From the NCBI RefSeq assembly GCF_964355755.1, contig NC_092678.1, positions 3,940,922-4,004,921 on the forward strand: 64,000 bases of DNA, read 5' to 3'. Made by a program: the position numbers and the translations under genes. This document shows, one piece after another, positions 61,801 to 64,000 of the stretch. The notes under the pieces are model-generated. The model made no database searches. It was not told the DNA's origin and worked only from the letters and a program-made list of their open reading frames with translations. The DNA comes from Antedon mediterranea (lineage: Eukaryota; Echinodermata; Crinoidea; Comatulida; Antedonidae). The first letter of the stretch is position 1. The number at the start of each line of letters is the position of its first letter.

Positions 61801-62865
61801 AAAAAGGCCAAAAATCGAAGAAAAATTAAATAGAGGTTTATTCCACTATTAACATTATTTTATCATCCCACACCTAATCTTCTGACCCAATATAATTTGC
61901 ATTGCAATTCAACAGAAATTAGGGTAAAAATTATAATAGCATGGGTTTCTGAAGGCTTTTGTACAGTATATGAAGAATAACATAGTTGTTCATACATTGT
62001 ACTTGGTATGAATCACCTTTGTTTGAAGTACTCATGACTAAGATATGTATTTATAGATCGAAATTACTAGTATACGAAGTGTGAATAAGTTAATTTTTAA
62101 AGATTTATATCATAATTTAGGTTTAGACAATATTAAGCAATTTGATAGCTGTGTTGATACAGGTCTGGTCTCAACCTGTGCATGCAGGCATCGAGTATTC
62201 GTACATACCAGTGGACATTTTGGTACGCCAACTTCAAAAGTAACAAATTTGCTACTTTTTCTGAAAGTTGAAATGCTTATGGATGGCGCAACAGCAATTT
62301 ACATGAAGTTTTATTAGGCCTAGGCCTAAGTTACGTACGCCAATAACTAGGCTTAGCAACAGGTCATCAACCATTTCATCTTTACTAGTAGAACTATAAT
62401 CAATAAGATAAGAAAACATCTGAAAAAAAAACTTTTTTCTTTAAGAAAATGATAGGCTTGGCATATGGTGAGTACACAAAAGAAATGAGGGCTGGAAATA
62501 CATTCTGAAATTATTAATATTAAATTAAAAATCAAAGGAGACATGACTTATAAACAAAATAATAAACAACTTTATATGTATGCATTATTATTAAATATGT
62601 AATAACTATATTAGGTCATATCGTCATTTTGCTAGGCTATTAATTTACAGAAAGGACGATGAGGGCTAGCGAAATTACCTAAGTCGACATACGTATGTTC
62701 GTGGTATCGGTTCTCACAACAGCTGATACTACAACCAATTATGACCTTGGCTGGAGAGTATTTACATCACTAAGAAACTTATCATTTAGTTATTATAAAT
62801 AAAAAAGGATACAATCTAATAACATCTATGTCCATTCGACGTTTTCCTGGTGTCGGAGATGACAT
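58836..62865 (-). CDS. UBE2H: Ubiquitin-conjugating enzyme E2 H
   Basis: Seven exons join in frame to 181 residues: 62813-62865, 60658-60734, 60447-60521, 59912-59951, 59696-59748, 59359-59487 and 58836-58954. The protein begins [12 protein letters not shown]. It contains [20 protein letters not shown] with the catalytic cysteine at residue 87, and ends in an acidic [20 protein letters not shown] tail. The N-terminus, active-site segment and tail match vertebrate UBE2H almost throughout, and total length is within two residues of it. UBE2H accepts ubiquitin from E1 and works with the CTLH/GID E3 complex. The conserved acidic tail is typical of this E2. It is convergent with the BTB gene. Confidence 0.97.
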
Positions 62866-64000
62866 TTTATGGTCAAAATTAGCCTGAAAAGTAAAGAATA
62901 TTTGCTGTAGGTCGGTTTTCTTCCGCCCAAGATAGTTGTGTATCCGAAGCTGCTCGAACCAAAACAATGATCCTACAGCTAAAACCATTCATAAATAGGT
63001 ATACAATTTTTATTTGACTTAAATTATATTTACTATAGTAAATTGATTAGTTTATTATTTTAGTTAGATATACAATATTTATAAAATAAAAGGAATATGT
63101 ATTATTTTAGTACAAATATTATCAGTTAAAGTTGTATAACCATTTAATTAAATATTGATTACCTATTATGAAAATAGACGGGTCTATTTTATGTCGTCAT
63201 CGATGTCAAATCACTCAAGCCATCTAAGGCAAACAAAATATTTTGGAACAACCAGCAAAATATTTACAAAAAGCGTTTCAATAACTATCTGTTTATATTT
63301 GTTTTTTAAACCACAAACAAAATAGAATGTAATTGTTATCCTATATGTATGTAGATTCAGAAATGCTTTAACCCAAAAATATTTATTTTAGCAATGTTAC
63401 CCTAAATATAATGGTATAATCTGATGATCAAAGCAACACTCACAAAAACAGCTGATTACAATAAAGTGATAAGTCGCTGTGCTAAAAGTAACACGACACT
63501 CTTCCAACGAAATCGGATAATTAAAATAATTTAATACAAATATTAAAATCAATTTTTCATTCTTTACAAATTGTTTGTTTACTATCCTTGTTGAAAATAA
63601 ATAGTAGTTAGAATATTAATGTATTCGTTTCTACATCATGGATAGGAATTTTAAAAATATGGAAACGAAAAACACTTTAATTATTGAATTACAAAATTTA
63701 AACGTAAGCCTTTATTTGACAAAATAAACTAATAATCTCTTTAATCATGCTTTAATTTTTTTAATACATTACATATAATGAAGATAACTCAATCAGTCCT
63801 GACGTAACGGTAGGGAAACTTTCAAAACTTTTAAAAGTACGATCTTTATGGACTTGATCATAGAAATATTATAGTTCTATGTACTGTATTATTTGTTTTA
63901 CTGGTTGGAGGTATACACACCTAATTGGTGAAGTGGCTTATGCTGCTTTTGTTCTTTTCTCCTGGCAGCTAGTGACTATGATTTTATATTTCTTCTTCCG
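62866..64000. other. Upstream region of UBE2H
   Basis: AT-rich DNA with the UBE2H promoter and 5' untranslated region on the - strand. No CpG-rich core, gene or repeat array recognised. Confidence 0.45.

Overview
The window looks like nuclear DNA of an invertebrate deuterostome, most likely an echinoderm. Genes are split by GT-AG introns, intergenic DNA is very AT-rich, and the palindrome TAGGCCTA recurs throughout. There is a tandem array of intronless rhodopsin-like GPCRs, as reported for the lineage-expanded receptors of sea urchins. Several other genes have clear vertebrate counterparts (UBE2H, GNS, an ASB protein, an HMGB-type protein). The phylum is an inference; the animal character is not in doubt.

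Layout: 1.6-8.7 kb (- strand) holds three tandem paralogues, each with one EGF-like exon, one transmembrane exon and one cytoplasmic-tail exon carrying PPxY motifs. A possible fourth relict lies at 8.9-9.45 kb. From 10.3 to 22.4 kb there are five intact single-exon GPCR genes and one GPCR pseudogene. Four of the five form one subfamily; two of these are a recent mosaic duplicate pair. Foldback elements interrupt the array. From 22.4 to 25.1 kb I see no gene. An 11-copy, about 77-bp tandem repeat (25.1-25.9 kb) lies beyond the 3' end of a six-exon ankyrin/SOCS-box gene (26.1-30.1 kb, -). A GNS-type lysosomal sulfatase follows (31.7-37.2 kb, -), with two neighbouring exons each present in two alternative copies. 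Head to head with it is a two-HMG-box gene (38.4-47.4 kb, +) with an N-terminal MDP(N/S/T)R repeat array, a polyQ run and an acidic tail. After about 6.5 kb without a recognisable gene come an intronless BTB-BACK-Kelch-like gene (54.0-55.8 kb, +) and a seven-exon UBE2H orthologue (58.8-62.9 kb, -).

The genes do not form a pathway. Two blocks are lineage-specific families under local duplication (EGF-TM-PPxY and GPCR). Three other genes (ASB, BTB-BACK-Kelch, UBE2H) belong to families of the ubiquitin system, and PPxY tails are also typical docking sites for WW-domain ubiquitin ligases; this is probably coincidence of location. The strongest candidates for something undescribed are the doubly duplicated exon cassettes of the sulfatase, the GPCR subfamily that lacks the usual TM3-ECL2 disulfide but keeps an N-terminus/ECL3 cysteine pair, and the EGF-TM-PPxY family. 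Exon boundaries were assigned by eye from splice signals, reading phase and family similarity.
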